Part shown: positions 14,801-27,169 of the stretch, in pieces
Position numbering within the stretch: position 1 is the first letter of the stretch
How the letters are laid out: every line of letters starts with the position of its first letter
NCBI GenBank assembly: GCA_009761415.1
Contig: QUOL01000001.1
Coordinates: forward strand, 2,232,001 to 2,296,000
Reading direction: 5' to 3'
DNA length: 64,000 nucleotides
DNA from: Sarcomyxa edulis
Taxonomy: Eukaryota; Basidiomycota; Agaricomycetes; Agaricales; Mycenaceae
Notes under the pieces: generated by a model
Told to the model about the DNA's origin: nothing
Databases searched by the model: none
The model's input: only the letters and a program-made list of their open reading frames with translations
Translations under genes and position numbers: made by a program

Positions 14801-17800
14801 ATGAGACTTCTTGTTGAGAAGACTAAGAGCGAGCGAGGGTTCAATTCCACAGGTCGTCTCCTCACTCGTGTTTTGCACACGCTGGCCGGCGTTTACCCTT
14901 TAAACAGTCGATTCATTAATACCGATGAATGGGAAAACTCTGGTTCGTGTCAAAAGACTTGCTCATCAAGCCATTACTCATTCCCGTAATTGTAGACTTT
15001 GACAAAAATCACAACCTGCAGTGGGGCCGTCTTTACGAATCGCAGGATGTCAAGATTGAATGGCATGGTACGTGACTGACAAATCGGACACGTCTTCGTA
15101 CCTTTCTGATTTCATGTTGTCAGTACCCTCTACGGAAGAAATTGCCTGCATTTTGGACGTTTTAGACCATGTAGGTACACCTGCCTTAGATAAAGTGGAA
15201 AGTCTTTTGGCAACGACGCCCAAGTGGGATAATATCGCTCGAAACGATTTTTGCCGGTGAGCTATAGTTGTACCGTGGAACTGGATACAAATCTGATCCT
15301 CTCCAGATTTTTGCACGCTTGCCGTTCTATCTGGTCGGGACTGCCTACCTTGTACCAAGAAAGTACTAAAGTTGTCGAAAACCCTTGTCTAAACGAGGAG
15401 ATCGAGATGGAAGACCTCCTCGTGTCGCATTTGCAGGTCAATGCCGGCTTCACCCTCAGTGATCCAACAGATCCCCGCTATAAAAAAGTTGGGTCACATA
15501 GAGAGCGATTTGGTAAAGTGATACAACGTGCCGGCCTCGCCCTTCGTCAGAACACAGAAGGCGAAGACCACATCGATGCAGTCCTTGGCGTAACAAGAGC
15601 TATCGATGTGTATTTGCTGGAGTATGGGATGAACAGAGGCAACTTCGATGCCTTGCAGAAGAACTATACTCAAGCCAGAGAGTGAGTATAGTGCCTTTCA
15701 TTTGTTTCATGTGTCTGATTTGTTTTATCCAGTCTGAACCGCATGTGGCCCAAACAAAAAGACAATTCTCGTCTAGTTTTCGTCAAACGTGCGCATGTGT
15801 ATCACAGCGGCCGTGTTTACATGCATGCTCTCTATCGTCGGCGCTCCTCGCTTGACGATAAGTTGATAGGAGAACTGGTAGAACTCTCCCTTTCCCCATA
15901 TACTCGGATCAGACGGTGGATAAATTCAGTCACTACTCATGTGTAATACTGACCGGCTTGTCTACTCAGGCACGCGCAGGCTGTTCTACACAATGTTTGT
16001 GGAGTGAGTTCGTCCCCAATTTCATGCTAGCAGAAATCTGAACTTATCGTTCTAGTATTATGTTCGATCTACCCGGCTCAGTCTGCCTTCTCTGTTCGAT
16101 GCTTTAGCGAAAGGGAATGATCCTGATCGTATGAAAGGAGCCCTATACGTTTTGTGGAATAAAGGCACTGGTACGAAACCATTATATCACATTTTTAGGA
16201 ACTCACTGACATCAGAACAGCCGCATATGCCCTTGCTGGTAAGAGTTGCTCCGGTGTAAGGGTCCTTCTGGCTAACAAATGCATAGATCAAGGCTTTCAT
16301 GGTCGATACCTCCTGTCTTTGCTCAATTCTCAACACGAGGAGAAGGTGAGCGACAATAAAACGACTCACATCCTGATATTCCATTAATGATGTCATGTAG
16401 CCGTCCATCCAAAAACTCGTCAACAATCTTGCGCAAGATTGTCTGGTACATCTAAACGAGGAAGCGGTACACACTGACGCTTATGCCCTCGATACCCCCC
16501 GAGTAAACGAGGCTATCGCGGAATTAGAACTCGAGTTTTCTCCGTCATTTATCAACCAGGATCTTCTCGCCGAGGCAATGGCTAAGACGCCTGTGCGTGT
16601 GGCGAAAAGGAGCGTGATATACGACCAGACGGTGCGGATAGACCTCATGACCACCTGCTTTCATGACTCAAAACCTTCACAGGTCACATCAATCCTCGAA
16701 GTTGCATTGAGGCCAGATACACATGCGAGTATCATGGCTGTGGCGTTGCGGCTTGTTTACTAACTTCCCATCCACAGTGGCGGTACGTACAAATGGCCTC
16801 AAGATTCCTGTATGGGCTTCTTCGACGAGACGTTCCGGCGTCGCCCCTCGTGGCCAAGTTTTTCATGGAACATGCAATCAGCCCACAGCCTACCATCCGG
16901 GTCAATGCACAACGGTAGGCATGGTCGTGTCTTTCGTGTCTTTATCTATATTTACACTACGATAGCGCTCTCATAAAATTGGCCGCCTTCATCAAGATCC
17001 GGACTTATGCAAAGTCTGGCGAAGAATTGTGGCTGGAAGAATGGTCGAACCCATTGGAGAAGCAGGTCACAATCAACAATTCATCTTCATTCCTGGCTAG
17101 TCTGGATAACCCTATCACAAAGGACGAAGAGTGAGCTCCTGTTCTTTCCCACTGAACGGAATCGCTGATTAGCGAAGCAGTGCTGTTTATGTTGATAAGA
17201 TATCGACCGGTTTCCTCTCGTGGACTCCTTTTGTTAGAGGTTATAGGCCTGTGCAGGAAGGCTCTCCGCTATCGTGGGAGACCGGGTCACAAGCATCGCT
17301 GAACGCTATTAAGGACGTTATGAAGCAGGACGACTACTTCAAAACTTTATCCTTGCTCTGGAGTCAGGAGTCTAACAAGAGTGGCGGTACTACAGAACTG
17401 CGGCCTGAGAATATTGCGTTTATCAAGAGCTTAGGTCGGTCCGATTCTTACATTGCTCATGTCGACGGCGCTAATAAGACCGAAACAGCAAAAATGTTTG
17501 AAACCGAGGGATTGGATCAATTGCTTCTCGTCGTTGATCCATTGCTATCAGACGCCGACAAGTTCAAGCAGCGCTCTGGAGCTGAATTTTTGACAGGTCT
17601 CTTGCGCGGTTCAAAACACTGGCCGAGGCAATCATCTGACAAATTGTGGTCGTGGACAACAATCCGACTCAACAATATTTTTGCTCAGATCAAGCCCGAT
17701 ACTCTTCCCTTCTGGGAGAGTGTATTCAACGTAAGCCGTCAGTTCTTTCTACCGTCTCCGTGTGTTCAAGCGGTACTATCTAGTATCAATTGGAAAATCG

Positions 17801-19629
17801 AGATCCCCGCCGGAACCAACCACTTGTAGACTGGATACTAGGTTTGCCTCTAGAATTCAATGGCGATTCCGCTTTTGCCAGTAAGTCTTTCCTCTTTCCT
17901 CATATGATTCTTTATGCTGAATAGTCCCAAGTGAACAAGACCTTGTCCATCTTTGGAATCCTTGCGGAAAGCATCGGCGTCCGGTTCAATCCTCTTGCTG
18001 ACAAATACATGAACTTGCTCCTGGACAACGCAGATACAGGATATGCTGAAGTACTTGTGCCTTTTTATATATCGATGCGTCTCTCTCATGCCGATAATAT
18101 CATCAACAGGTCCGCGCCCATATAACACAAAATCTATATTGCATTACCCGGAATCAGTGGCAGCCTTCATATCCGTCAACAGAAGCGTTCATCTATGCGT
18201 GTCAACATGGAAAAGATCCCCTTCGAATCCGGTCCGTACTGCAGTTCTGTCCATGATATGAGAAGCTGACCGAACTCTAGAGAGGCCAAATATATCGACC
18301 GTATAACATCAATCGCAGCACAATTACCGAGATTCAAAGCTGAACGCCTACCGCCTCCTCGCGTCAGCCAATCAGAGGTAAATTTTCCTCCGCCGCTCTC
18401 GCTATCCTTTGAGATTGACAACGTTTACCCAGTACGATAAAGTTGGCTTGACATGTGAGTACCTTCGTCCGCAAGTTCGTCGGCTACTGACGAGATTCTG
18501 TAGTATTGCAGTGGATCTGGGCCTCCGCACATGGTGCACAAGCATGTTTGGTATTCCCATACGCTGTTGCTCTGCTGTACGTTTTTCTTTGAGTCTTGAA
18601 ATTTGAAGGATGACGACACTGATCCTCCTCAGGCCTGAAATCCTTCGTATGTCAGAGCTGAATGATAGCTCAGACCTCCAGACCTATAGCTCCGCTGTTC
18701 TATATGTGATCAGTGCGGTGTTTGCTCCCATCGACTATGTGGATATAATTCTCGACAATTTCGTCACGGCTATCAAATCATCCACATCCTGGCGTATTCG
18801 TCTACATGCTCTACCGGCGCTTGTCGTATTCTTCTATCGCAACCTCTTCAGTATCTCTCCTGCCGGAGTATCGAAGGTGATGGACGTGCTGCTTGATTGT
18901 CTGGCAGACGAGAATGTTGAAGTCCGGGAGATGGCATCGAAAGTATTGTCGGGCATCGTCCGGTGCTCTCAACGACAAAGCATCGTACCTCTAAAGGTAG
19001 GCCGCGTGTGATTTGTAATCAGGTCTGTTGCGCGCGTACTGACGTATTTTGCAGAATCGGTTTGTAACTCTAGCGCGCAAGGTCACCCTTCCTCCAAGAC
19101 GTGATCCAAGCTACGCGGAGTCCCTACGTTCGCTTCATTCGGCTATGCTTGGGGTCTGTGCTCTCATTGAGAGTTTCCCTTACTCTGTCGAGTCGTGGAT
19201 GCCGTCCTTGACAGAGGGTAAATTATCTCAGACTACTCATTCTCTGCCTCTTTTCTGATGGTCTTTCCTGGTTTATTTTCAAATAGTCCTGGCGCCTCAT
19301 GCTACAGATCCCCCACCGATTTCAACTACTATCCGCAAATGTGCGTCTGAGTTCAAAAAGGTGAGAATACATGCATTTTTCATATCCGATTTCTCTCTGG
19401 CTAATATTGCTCCCGCTTCAAGACTCATCAGGTACGATACGTCATGATTTCCCGAGTGTCCTAATCTTCATACATCTCTCTACAGGATACGTGGCACAAG
19501 GACCAGCTTATGTTTGACGAAGATCAACTCCAGAGTCTTTCGACCATGCTTGTCGGAACATCTTATTGTGAGTAGTCGCAAATCTCTCTCTATGAAGTCA
19601 GGACCTGACCCTTTGGAACAGATGCTTAA
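11823..19629 (+). CDS. BLM10: Proteasome activator BLM10/PA200, copy 1
   Basis: Blm10/PA200 caps the 20S proteasome, opening its gate for ubiquitin-independent degradation and assisting core assembly. The ATG at 11823 starts MDVAAAAVGIDLNKYLSLGL. Conserved family blocks follow in order over many small exons: WLLMRYPMPKSTRAKLVRLY, LPWQPLWRALQKELWPKK, GSKALDSLDRLITSTESFFH with HPSNSGPWT, NTASFA/DWVTSLFRRVFALY, YDYATTNAKSNSVKAFGQLV, KFLPFC, HNLQWGRLYESQDVKIEWH, then HEAT-like segments such as WRIRLHALPALVVFFYRNLF. The end reads DTWHKDQLMFDEDQLQSLST and MLVGTSY, then an intron splits the next Tyr codon and the protein closes YA, giving the Tyr-Tyr-Ala tail that docks Blm10 in the alpha-ring pocket. 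Roughly 1,900-2,000 residues and no frameshift found. See the paralogue at 52830-61381. Confidence 0.9.
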
Positions 19630-21180
19630 TCTACCATCAGTCGGACATTGTTGATCTTATTATTGATTGTCTGTATATTAGCATTAGTTACATAAAGTTA
19701 GGACACTGAGATCAGGACCATCTGTCCGGTGCTCACTGTAAGTAATCAGATCTACCGTAAGTACTTGAAGAAACAGTTTTGTGCGCTCGAGTTATTGTCT
19801 TGTTCCGCCCCGTGTCCAGAAATAGCTCATCGATGACACGGTAAAAGGCATGTCAAACATGTGGCGTTAGTTCTCGTTACTCCTCACACGGTTCCACTGT
19901 TTTACTAGGTACTGACTTCTGATAGTGTCAGTTCAAGGTCGAATAACGTTCCGTAGTTGTGATGCAGGCCTCAACACCTCGTTTTTTTGGTAGACCGGGA
20001 AGCTGTTGTGTGAGTGGGCCAGGAACATAATTGTATATCAGTCCTTGCCTAAGACTCGGAAGGCAATTTCTAAATTATCGGACCGTCTACTTCTTGCCGG
20101 CAAGCAATCGAGATGGTACCTAACTGGGAGCACGTTATCCTCTGACGCACCTCTTGACTAGACTTTCTGGGACTTTCGAAACATATAAAGTCTAACAGAA
20201 AATAGTCCAGAAGTCCGTGGACACTTTGGGTGGAATGTTGACAGAAGTCGACTCGAGTCCCCTGCTCCCCGTGGACAAGAAGTTACTGCAGGGTATTTGG
20301 ATAGATACAGACGGTGGTATTTCTTCTTTGATACTATTGTGTTGTCTCGTAATATACATGTCTGCAAGGTACTTGGTTTTGACCTTCCGCCGAATTTCCT
20401 CTGTGAATTCGCGTTTCCTAGATAGAGTCCTAATCGGGATGCATCGCTGAGTTGGAAAACGGAAGCTTTCGCCGTTACGGAGGCGCTTGCAGTTCATGGC
20501 AAACACACAACGACACCAACTTAAAACAAACGTTTACGGTCCAATCATGGTGGGGAACTTTCGAGTCAAGTATCCTTGAACGAGGATTCATCTGATCTTC
20601 GAATGGGGTTACCTCATTGTCCTTCAATCAGGTCTTCAGACATCCATGTTTGATGTCTTCGCCTGGGAATCATCCATGCACCCGGGTCTTGTAAAAAGGT
20701 AACCGAAATACGGAGGGAAGGGACTGATTTGCGGGTAGATATGGAAAGCAGATAGGATGTGTAGATCCAACATGAGGATTGAAGCAATCGAGTTTACAAA
20801 GTAGACGGGACCGTCGAGTCAGAGGGAGTTATGTAGAAACAACGCCGACTTGGACACAACAGCTTGGAGAATTTCATTGATGCCAGTGATCAAATTCGCA
20901 AACCCCACCCCGGCGTCGCTCGGCGACGACACTGGGACTCCCGCCATCGATGGGTAGATAGTGTGCATCGGATGTGCTCGATCAAACACGCGCCTGGCCA
21001 TGGAGTGTGAGTTGGGAATCTGATACCTGGTAGATAAGACGTTGCGATGCAATGTAGAGGCTATGCACGACGACAGCCCACTGCTAGTACTCGCCCCCGT
21101 AGATTGCCCGTAGATTGCCCAAGGTATGGATTGGATGCCCATCCCCGCGACCCTTGATTTAGTGGCCAAAAAAGGCAGTG
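19630..21180. other. Gene-free interval downstream of BLM10 copy 1
   Basis: About 1.5 kb with no frame that carries a recognisable motif or joins into a multi-exon protein. Open frames near 20160-20500 and 20819-21169 lack conserved features. No repeat, transposon end or RNA gene recognised. Confidence 0.4.
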
Positions 21181-21182
21181 AA

Positions 21183-21192
21183 TTTATATAAA
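21183..21192 (+). promoter_or_regulatory. TATA-box candidate for the CCCH gene
   Basis: TTTATATAAA palindromic TATA element, about 30-40 bases before a pyrimidine-rich stretch that looks like the start of the CCCH transcript. Plus-strand orientation is inferred from the gene downstream. Confidence 0.5.
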
Positions 21193-21219
21193 CGTCGAGT
21201 TTAAATTTGCTCTTCTTCT

Positions 21220-21873
21220 TTGCGCTAGTCCTTCTCTTTCGCCACCCACAGCCATTCCATTGAGGCCCAACTATTCGAGCAACCCAGATTCTGCTCGCTA
21301 TTGCTCTGATAATTCTATACTGACGCCCAAGAGATCTTTTTATTTAATAATTGGAAAAAGCCGACCGCGAGAAGGGCACGTTGCAGCCTGCGCGATCAAA
21401 ACCTTGAACAGTTCCGTGAAGCCTCCCCTTTGCCTCACTTCTCTTCCTTCTTAACCCTCACATTCTCTCCAGGTCTTCACAATCCCCATTCTCGTCACCT
21501 GGGCATTTATCGGACATACCCTTCAAAGGCCATCTCTCCACGACTTCATCCTCACGACCTCCTCACGTCCAGTCTCATTTTTATACCTATCTTGTGCCAT
21601 CGTCTCAGACTACTCTTTCTATTCAAACAAAATCGTCCAAACCCGCAAAAATCGGTTGACGAGGTGCTATCTATCAACTCATTTACTCCAAACTCTCCCC
21701 AGTGCTCGCATCGTATATCATCCTTTCCTCCACAACTTGATTATTCCATCATCTCAACCAGCAACCTCCTTTTTATCACTCAACCACCGGAAGCGACATT
21801 TAATTAACTGGTATGCATCCCCTCTACTCTAATCTTCGCGACTTTGACTAACACGTTGCCCATCTAGACTTAA
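21220..21873 (+). other. Long pyrimidine-rich 5' leader with a UTR intron
   Basis: From about 21220 to the ATG at 21874 the plus strand is rich in C and T, a common look of long leaders of highly expressed or post-transcriptionally controlled fungal genes. A 57-base GT..AG intron (21811-21867) ends seven bases before the ATG. Short upstream open frames are present and could affect translation. Extent of the transcript is inferred. Confidence 0.45.
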
Positions 21874-24810
21874 ATGCACGACCCAGTCACGACATCATCA
21901 ACGGCGACAAGAACTTACTATTCGGCTTCCCCAGACCTCAATCGCCCACAAACTGCAGACACCATTGGGTGGTCCAACACGAACGAAACACTAGACGTAA
22001 GCCCATCTCCCATCGTGGACTGACGCGCTCTGACGTACGTCATCAGAACTGGCACTTGTCCAACGAGACAACACCGGTTAATTTGTCGACTACGCGCCGC
22101 ACCCCCCTCCAAAATCTTGCTTTACCGTCAACTACCCGTATGGAGAGCACTTCCTCAAAGGGTGAGAATCCGTCCGACCGGACCCCAGGTGCCCCCGGTA
22201 CCAACCGTTGGCGCTTCAATGGAAATGGCCAACTCATAGACTCTGAAGCAGTTTCTGCTGGCTGGGACCTCGCTGACGATATGGTCAGGATGAAAATTGG
22301 CGAAGTCGGTAGTGATGTCGTCGAGGATGTTCACAGCCAGATTCGCACGCCGCCCAAATCACAAATGGCCGCTGTAGCTGTCGCACAGATGACCGAAGCC
22401 AGTCCCCTTGACACGTCCTCTAATGCAAGTGTCGACTCCTCGCCGCACGCGTCTGATCACCAGATCAGTATATCGCATTCCCGAGGGTCCTCCACAGACT
22501 CGACGCTCTCGAGCTCTCATGATTCCACGGCGAGTAATACCTTGCTTGCGCCGTCCCAGGCGCCTCTCAAGCTGTCTTCCGTCGGAGAAGTTAAAGAGCG
22601 CCCACACTCCTTCAGTGGGGGCCTCTCAAGTGCGGACCTGCGCCGTCTACAGCAAGCTGGAGACGCTCCCGGTATCAACGTCGCGTCTGACGTTGCGCTT
22701 CAGCAGCAGCAACAACAGCAGCAGTGGGCATCTACGCAGTACAGGGAGACCATTGGTCCAAACGACAAGCAATTCCCACCTGAGCAACTTTCCTATCCCT
22801 CACTTGCGAATCAAACTGGTTCTGCCCAGCGCTCACAACCGCCCCAAAGTTATGACTACCGTTCTGGACCAACGCCCACGAACATGTCGGCCAACCGAGA
22901 CGAACTTCAGATAGACTACAATTTGCAGCAGCGCAATTTCAATCCTCTTCCTCAAGGTCCTTCTATGGGATCAGTTGGCTCTGGATCTCCTTCTTTCGTA
23001 CCCGGTCGACCCAACAACGCTGTTGGTGGTATGGCTTACCGTCAACCTCCTCGAGGATTCCCTCAGCCAGGATTGATCCCTAGCCCAACCGCTCTTGGTT
23101 ACCCTGGGGGCCATACGTCTCATCTTTCACTTGGGAATACTCAGCAATTGTACGATATGATGCTCCCTGGGCCGCCGCATGAGGGCCACCATCCCGCGGT
23201 AGCCCGTGTACAACAGCAGCACAACGTCTTCCGTGCTACCCACCATCACTCCGCATCGGATCCATCGGCCATCCGGGATGCAGCGACTCTGGCGTTGCTA
23301 AATAGCAATCTCCAAGCCTTCAATCCCGGAATGTTCCCACCTGGCATGGCCCCTCCCATGCCACCGACTGCGATGCCATTATATCCGAACCAATATTATG
23401 GTGCGCAAGACGCGTATGCTCGTCCTGACGTGGCGGCAGTACAGGCAATGGCAGCAGCACGTCTGCAATCGCAGTATACTGGGCCGTACGGTGTTCTACC
23501 GCCACAAGCATTGGGTATGGATAGTGGGTTGACTAGCCCGAGTAGTGCCAGCGGTCAAAGTGGACCGAGTGCAAACAATAGAAAGCTGGGGTTGTATAAG
23601 ACCGAGTTGTGCCGAAGTTGGGAAGAAAAGGGGACTTGTCGTTACGGTGCTAAATGTCAATTCGCCCACGGGGAAGACGAACTTCGCAAGGTTGCGCGAC
23701 ACCCGAAGGTCAGTATGCACCACATGAGTGCCGTCTTAATAAAACTGACAAGATCAATTTTGAACTAGTACAAGACTGAGATCTGTCGGGTATGTCGACT
23801 GTCTTACTATCTTCGCAGATCTATTGCTTATCGCCGCCTTATCATTTTCAGACTTACTTCACTCAAGGAAGTTGTCCTTATGGTCAGTACTGATCGATTT
23901 TATCTTGAATTGATAATAATTACTTACATCCGACCGTTGTTTTATAGGTAAGAGATGCTGCTTCATCCACACGGGTGTCCCTGGGATGGGTCAGGCGACT
24001 GCTGGTGGTACCCCGTCGGCGACAGATGCTACTCCGCCACAACCCCGGCCTGAGGGTCGTCCACGTTCGCTGAGCACTAACAGCGACCCTAATGACGCGT
24101 CCGTTTCTCTTCTCGCTCGCATATCGGCGAAGCGAAACCAGGATGGGGTCAACAATGCCTCCACTCCTGTGGACCTGAGCCCTTCCAATTTCCAGTTCGC
24201 TCGCCCGCCTACTGGGTCACTGAGAGTTGATACCTCTGCACTCGAAGGAGCCTCGTTGAAGCAGAACAAATCTGCGTACCCCTCGTTCGCTAGTAATGGA
24301 ATACTCATGCCTGCTCCTGAGCACATCTCGGCCAAATCTCCGGCTCCTGTGACTGCTGGTCCTGACTTGGGAAGGCATAACAATTCTCGCTTGGAAATAG
24401 TCGGGTATAACAACGTAAGTCCTCCGTTCGAGTTCATCGTGAATACACTCACTCATCCCTATACTTATTAGGCGCGTGCCCAGCATAAGTCAAGTGTGTC
24501 CAATTCAAGTATTCGTCACTCGTTTAACGGATCCGACATCGATCTTAACTTCGCCCCTTCGCCGTCTGTTTCCGGTCAATCGACATTCCCTGTTGACAGT
24601 AGCTCCAATGCTGCTCAAGTTCCTCGCGTCAACGGGCATGTTCGAGCTGGTAGCGCCGGAAACTGGGGAACGTTCGCTCGTTCTAGCCACCTGGCTTCCC
24701 CTTATCCACATTCAACTAGCGCGGCTAGTGAAATGCCCAACAATATGCCCTGGTCTACGTCGGAGCTTGCGGTTGGGTCCTCACGACTCAACGAAAAGGC
24801 ATGGGCGTGA
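21874..24810 (+). CDS. TIS11-type tandem CCCH zinc-finger RNA-binding protein
   Basis: Tandem CCCH proteins of the TTP/TIS11/Zfs1 family bind AU-rich elements in 3' UTRs and trigger mRNA decay. The start [20 protein letters not shown] is followed by an intron and a long disordered, Ser/Pro/Gln-rich N-terminal part with an eight-Gln run (22701-22724) and a proline/methionine-rich segment. The two fingers are [20 protein letters not shown] + QFAH and [20 protein letters not shown] + CFIH. Both are exact C-x8-C-x5-C-x3-H with the YKTE lead-in, and they are encoded over three short exons. After the fingers lies another disordered region ending NEKAWA at 24810. About 860 residues, much longer than yeast Cth2, as usual in basidiomycetes. 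Likely regulated at the RNA level given its long leader. Confidence 0.9.
22701..22724 (+). repeat. CAG/CAA repeat encoding poly-glutamine
   Basis: Eight consecutive glutamine codons, mixed CAG and CAA, in the disordered N-terminal half of the CCCH protein. Confidence 0.85.
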
Positions 24811-25423
24811 AATACGATGCCCCTGCCCAAACCTTTTCTATTAGATGATTGCGGATACTCACGGCGTTTTTCTTTCATCTTGAATCATGACTAGCCGCCT
24901 GGTCGGACACTATTGTCATCACAAACATCAGCCGTTGTCATATTACTTTTCTCTTTATCCTCCACGGGTAGGATCTATCGTACATTTCTTACATGTCTTT
25001 CTGCTTTTTCTATCCACAGTCAAAAACACCCTCATCGCAGTTTCTCTCTTATCATCTCTCACCTCATCCACTAGCTTCTTTCTTGATTATTCCTCCTGAT
25101 CAATACTAAAGCTACTTATATCTCAGTCTCCCGTTTGCATTGCATTTGTCGTCAACAGCAACATGTTTTTATTTCACTCAATTCAATATATTCTCTCTTA
25201 TGATCCACGCGCTCTAGACGAAGACGAAAATGCAGTAGCATTTGAAGAATGATAACAAACTCTACAGAAAAACATTCGTATATATAGATTCCGATTCGAC
25301 TACGTAGCGCCGCCGAAGCCTTGTGGTAGTACCAAACAAATGATGATACATCGAAGAAGATGAAGGAGATAGGTGGTATGCGATGAGAGAGAAACAAACG
25401 AAACAAACGAAAACTGGGTATTT
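24811..25423. other. Convergent 3' region between CCCH gene and choline kinase
   Basis: Pyrimidine-rich on the plus strand and probably the long 3' UTR of the CCCH gene meeting that of the kinase. Short AT-rich stretches near 25080-25130 and 25240-25290. No gene seen. Confidence 0.4.
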
Positions 25424-27169
25424 TTACAGGCCAAGCGCTTTGAGTTCTCTGCGGAACCCCTCCATTCGGCTCTTGGCATACTGGATATAATCAAACTCTG
25501 GCTCCTCGACACTGGTCTCCATGTCTTCTCTCGCTTGGACAATTCCCCAGACTGCCCACATAGCGTGTGACGCAGGGCTCCAGAACCGAACTTGTTCGTC
25601 TAGCTTTCGAAGCTTGGACTCGAAGTCCTTCGGAGAAAGTTGAGAAGGGTCTGTAAGAGTAGAGGAGTGTTGAAGATAAGCCACGTAGAAGTTGCGACGT
25701 TCTTCGTAGGTTGGGTATCGAGACGGGTCCAAAAGGTGGGGAGTAGGGCCATGGTAATTGGCTGTCCATTCATGGAAATGGTTGGCGATATCGAAGGACG
25801 CTGGGTTCGGAGATGCATACTCGAAATCAACAACAATTATCTATTTGTGGTTTATTGGTTTTGGATGTTGGCTTTTGAGTGGGTGAGCTCGAGAACATTG
25901 AAAAAGTACTGACCTGCCGATGTTCCGCACTTCCCTCCTTCTTGTCTGTCAATCTCAAAAGATTGCCATATTGTGCATCATTGTGTGCGAACACTCGTTT
26001 ACTGCCATGCTGGATGTCGTCTACGGTAGACAACCATTGCATGTATTTAGTCCACTCGTCCTTGAAACGCACGAGATCGATGTCTTTTCGCACTCTATCG
26101 GAAATTGTGGGTAGAGCGAGAACTTCCGCAGCAGGGCCTAACCAGGACTTGACGTTTTTCTTGGCCCCAATCACCCAGCCTTTGCCTTCACCTCTGGTGG
26201 CGGGTGATGTTTCCTCGACTACCTCGATGTCCACAGAATGAAGTTCTGCCATACGAGCCCCGACCCAACGGCTGATCTTATCATCTCGAAGATCTGATGC
26301 CGTCAAAGTGGTGGAGTCGAAATACTCTTCCACTCTCCCTGTTGGACGTCAACTAATATTAGGGTCATTTTCTTGCAAAAAAAATGGATTTTACTCACCG
26401 TTCTCGAAAGTTCCATAGACGCGGGGCCCGATATGATACTGCGACGAAAGAACATGGAGCGTATGCAATTCTCGGGGCCGCGATATAAGCGATCCAGAAG
26501 AAGGACCGTAGATTCGAAGGAGCAAGGTAGGAACGTGAGGCGTCAATGGGCACGATACAAAAAAAACCGCATTGGTCAAGGAGCCAGACACCTTGTGTAT
26601 TTTGATAGTTTCGGGGTTGATGGTGGATTTCGTCCATGATTTTATATGGATGGCCTGAATGATCTCGACCAGTCTGATGGCAAAATATGGAGTCTTGTAG
26701 TGCCTTTGGGACAATAAAGTTGATTAGCCTCGATGAGATAGGAACAGTGGCAGACGACCCCGACCATGGTTAAGGTAGTCTATTCATTCTGTCAGCCTGC
26801 CGACATAGGGCCAGGAGAGGATGCGCTGAACGAAAAGGATATGTCTCACCTCGGCTCTAGCTTGATTTCAGCATGTCGCAATCCCTCTTCTGTGACAACT
26901 TCAACATCATCCTCTGCAAGGCCTATCGAGGTCGAGGAGGATGAAGCACTGGCGAGCAGTTCAGCCAAACTATGTATGGAGCTGCATGATAATCTTTTGA
27001 CTATCGAAGAAGCATGGCCTGAAGTAGAACAGTCTACTGAAGCAAGAGTGGGAGTAATGACTTGGGATAGATGGCCCATTCTGAGAAGAGATGAAGAACT
27101 GGGACGAAGGAGGTTTGAAAAAGATCGAGAAGAGGCGCGATAAGCAGGAATTGGCGGCAATCTAGACAT
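25424..27169 (-). CDS. Choline/ethanolamine kinase
   Basis: Phosphorylates choline and/or ethanolamine with ATP, the first step of the Kennedy pathway to phosphatidylcholine and phosphatidylethanolamine. The ATG at 27169 starts MSRLPPIPAYRASSRSFSNL; the Ser-rich leader runs into GLRHAEIKLEPR and, after an intron, HYKTPYFAIRLVEIIQAIHI. Then come TIKIHKVSGSLTNAVFFVSC (nucleotide-binding motif) and LLLRIYGPSSGSLISRP, and the catalytic Brenner loop FAHNDAQYGNLLRL with VDFEYASPNPASFDIANHFH, the choline kinase signature. The end reads YAKSRMEGFRRELKALGL. The DFEYA motif favours choline/ethanolamine kinase over aminoglycoside kinases; substrate preference cannot be decided here. Around 520 residues. 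Confidence 0.9.

Noticed and set aside
20158..20506. Open frames on both strands downstream of BLM10 copy 1
   Set aside because: No conserved motif and no plausible splice partners; both strands are open over the same DNA, which points to chance.
20819..21169. 116-residue minus-strand frame
   Set aside because: Low-complexity Ser/Ala/Arg composition with no motif, lying upstream of the CCCH gene promoter.
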